NCBI RefSeq assembly: GCF_022548875.1
Contig: NZ_JAKZEW010000001.1
Span: forward strand, 62,264-126,263
Direction of reading: 5' to 3'
DNA length: 64,000 nucleotides
Source: Glycomyces sp. L485
Lineage (GTDB): Bacteria; Actinomycetota; Actinomycetes; Mycobacteriales; Micromonosporaceae
Shown here: positions 62,789 through 64,000 of the stretch, piece by piece
How the letters are laid out: each line of letters starts with the position of its first letter
Numbering within the stretch: position 1 is the first letter of the stretch
Position numbers and translations under genes: made by a program
Notes under the pieces: model-generated
What the model was told of the DNA's origin: nothing
What the model saw: only the letters and a program-made list of their open reading frames with translations
The model's database searches: none

Positions 62789-63117
62789 CAGGCCCCTCCT
62801 GTCTCGAGCTCGTCGGCGATCCTGGCGAGGTCGCCGGCGATCTCTTCGTCATTGCCCTCGTGGTCGTCGGCGCACTTCTCGAGGCTCGCGGCCAGGCCCT
62901 CGATGGCGTCCACCGCCTCCTTGAACGCAGGGTGGACATGGCTTTCGGCGATGTAGAAGTAGGCGGCGGCGAATGCGAGGCCTCCCAGTCCCCACGTCCA
63001 CCAGTCGGGGTCGGCCTCCTGGGCATAATCCGCGAGCGAGGCGGCCTCCGCCGACACTCCGCGAAGGGAGGTGGCTGCCGCTCTGAGTTGCGCTGCGTCG
63101 ATGTCGATCGAGCTCAT
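62788..63117 (-). CDS. EspC-like small helical protein, second copy
   Basis: The 109-residue product is exactly as long as the EspC-like protein at 42366. It starts with SSIDIDAAQLRAAATSLRGV, has a hydrophobic patch (DWWTWGLGGLAFAAAYFYIA) at about 38-57 and an acidic C-terminal helix. It heads the operon and overlaps the long WXG100-like gene by one base. A secretion-associated role is inferred from gene order. Confidence 0.7.
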   Translation of the reverse strand: MSSIDIDAAQLRAAATSLRGVSAEAASLADYAQEADPDWWTWGLGGLAFAAAYFYIAESHVHPAFKEAVDAIEGLAASLEKCADDHEGNDEEIAGDLARIADELETGGA

Positions 63118-63297
63118 TCGGGGGCTCCTCGATGTGCCGACCTCCGGCTGCGGCCGGACCGTTCCTCGAAGCCCGGGCCGTCGGAGTTCAGCTTGGGACG
63201 GACATTGGCATCAGCCTCGGTGGTCGCGACGAAGCGTCACGTGAATCGGGCTTGCAGTGAATGATAGGGAGTCGCCGCAACCCGGCATCGACCCGTG

Positions 63298-63900
63298 TCA
63301 ACCCGAGTCACTCCAAGGGCCGCGGACGGCCCGGATCCGGCCGGAGTACTCCGTCAGCGCGGTGCCGTCCTCGTTCATACGCGTCCGCAACCGGGCATGC
63401 GCCTCGATCGTCGTCGTGGTGCTGGCCTCGAGATCGAGCTCGTACAACAGCGTCGCGTCGCTTCGCAGACCGACCGCCGTGCCCCGGTCCAGGTGCCCCG
63501 GCGGCCCGGGGACCGCGATCTCCACGAGATAGCTCCCCGCGGGCAGCTCATACTCGTTCTCGCCCCAGATCGCCGGGAGCTCCCCGTCCTCGACCGTGAC
63601 GCGAGGAGGGGCGATCCAGGGGGCCGTCCAACGGTTCGTCTCCTCCCGCTCGCCGCGGCCCAAGGCCCGCAGCAGAGCACGCCACTCCCACTTGAGCCAG
63701 CGCGCGAATCCCTCCAACTCTTCGGCGAAGCCCCGATCGCGGTCGCCCGGAAGCGGCTGCGAGCCGACCGGAACCGGGTCGGGCCTCGACCTCCGGCCTC
63801 GGCGACCAGCGTCCGGGCCGGCCGACTCGTGCTCCAGGACCGCGTGGATCCGGAGCAGCGCCGTGCCCGGTCCCGCGTCGCTGCGGCGTTCGTGCGGCAA
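63298..63900 (-). CDS. PEGA-like protein, third paralogue
   Basis: The 200-residue product starts at a TTG at 63900, supported by a strong AGGAGG five bases upstream. After a charged N-terminal half it has the same C-terminal beta module as the 60297 protein: WIAPPRVTVEDGELPAIWGENEY and an AGSYLVEIAVPGPPG strand region. It lacks the membrane helices of the two larger paralogues. It lies 180 bases upstream of the second WXG100-type operon on the same strand. Confidence 0.75.
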   Translation of the reverse strand: MPHERRSDAGPGTALLRIHAVLEHESAGPDAGRRGRRSRPDPVPVGSQPLPGDRDRGFAEELEGFARWLKWEWRALLRALGRGEREETNRWTAPWIAPPRVTVEDGELPAIWGENEYELPAGSYLVEIAVPGPPGHLDRGTAVGLRSDATLLYELDLEASTTTTIEAHARLRTRMNEDGTALTEYSGRIRAVRGPWSDSG

Positions 63901-64000
63901 TGGAACCTCCTGAGGTCACTCCGGCCAGGCTATCCGCCCGATGTCCTCACACGCTAAGTCCGGAACGGATTCGGCTATCGTCAGACCCACTGCCCGAGCG

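Noticed and set aside
1-64000. CRISPR arrays, tRNA, rRNA
   Set aside because: No regularly spaced direct repeats with unique spacers, no cloverleaf-like sequence and no rRNA-like segment were recognised by eye; short tRNAs could be missed without a covariance search.

Overview
The window is about 64 kb of very GC-rich DNA with actinobacterial gene content: a GlnR regulator next to a DUF2993 gene, a sulfurtransferase/DUF1416 pair with a cysteine-type leader peptide, a CopD-CtaG fusion, DUF1707 and DUF5925 proteins, YbaB/EspC/WXG100-type genes and many GTG starts. This fits a chromosome of the class Actinomycetia, perhaps a Glycomyces-like genus; the sequence alone does not fix the genus. No rRNA, tRNA or CRISPR array was recognised.

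Layout. 1-9 kb: a partial FG-GAP repeat exoprotein, two membrane-anchored proteins, a histidine phosphatase, two sister Nudix hydrolases, a lipoprotein, an APH-type kinase, a MoaF-like protein, a DUF3817 protein and a pentapeptide-like protein. 9-17 kb: a DUF5925 AAA ATPase, a CopD-CtaG copper/cytochrome oxidase assembly fusion, a Cys/Met-metabolism PLP enzyme, a methyltransferase and the 5-oxoprolinase operon pxpA-pxpB-pxpC. 17-24 kb: a DUF1707 protein, a stand-alone nuoD, a sigma factor cut off by an ABC transporter operon of bacteriocin-export type, and a decayed IS5-type transposase. 24-28 kb: leader peptide, sulfurtransferase and DUF1416; DUF2993 and a membrane protein; glnR. 28-34 kb: two secreted ricin-lectin/GH43 enzymes for arabinan-type polysaccharide and a large secreted subtilase. 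34-40 kb: housekeeping and hypothetical genes. 40.6-43.9 kb: an operon coding a PEGA-like membrane protein, a YbaB-like protein, an EspC-like protein and a long WXG100-like protein. 43.9-49 kb: a DUF2306/sensor kinase/response regulator operon, an oxidoreductase, and a two-gene operon of unknown function.

51.6-59 kb holds one tightly overlapping operon on the minus strand that looks like a reduced type IV secretion (conjugation-type) apparatus: two small membrane proteins, a VirB4-like ATPase, a VirB6-like membrane protein, a single-span protein and a two-domain cell-wall hydrolase. No relaxase or coupling ATPase is seen. Next to it (60.3-63.9 kb) lies a second operon of EspC-like, long WXG100-like and PEGA-like proteins, matching the one at 40.6-43.9 kb in a different order.

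The oddest sequence feature is a cluster of DnaA-box-like 9-mers (TGTGGATAA, complement TTATCCACA) at 57.9-58.07 kb. It is embedded in the coding sequence for the Pro/Gln-rich N-terminus of the VirB4-like ATPase, where the codons used are unlike the rest of the gene.
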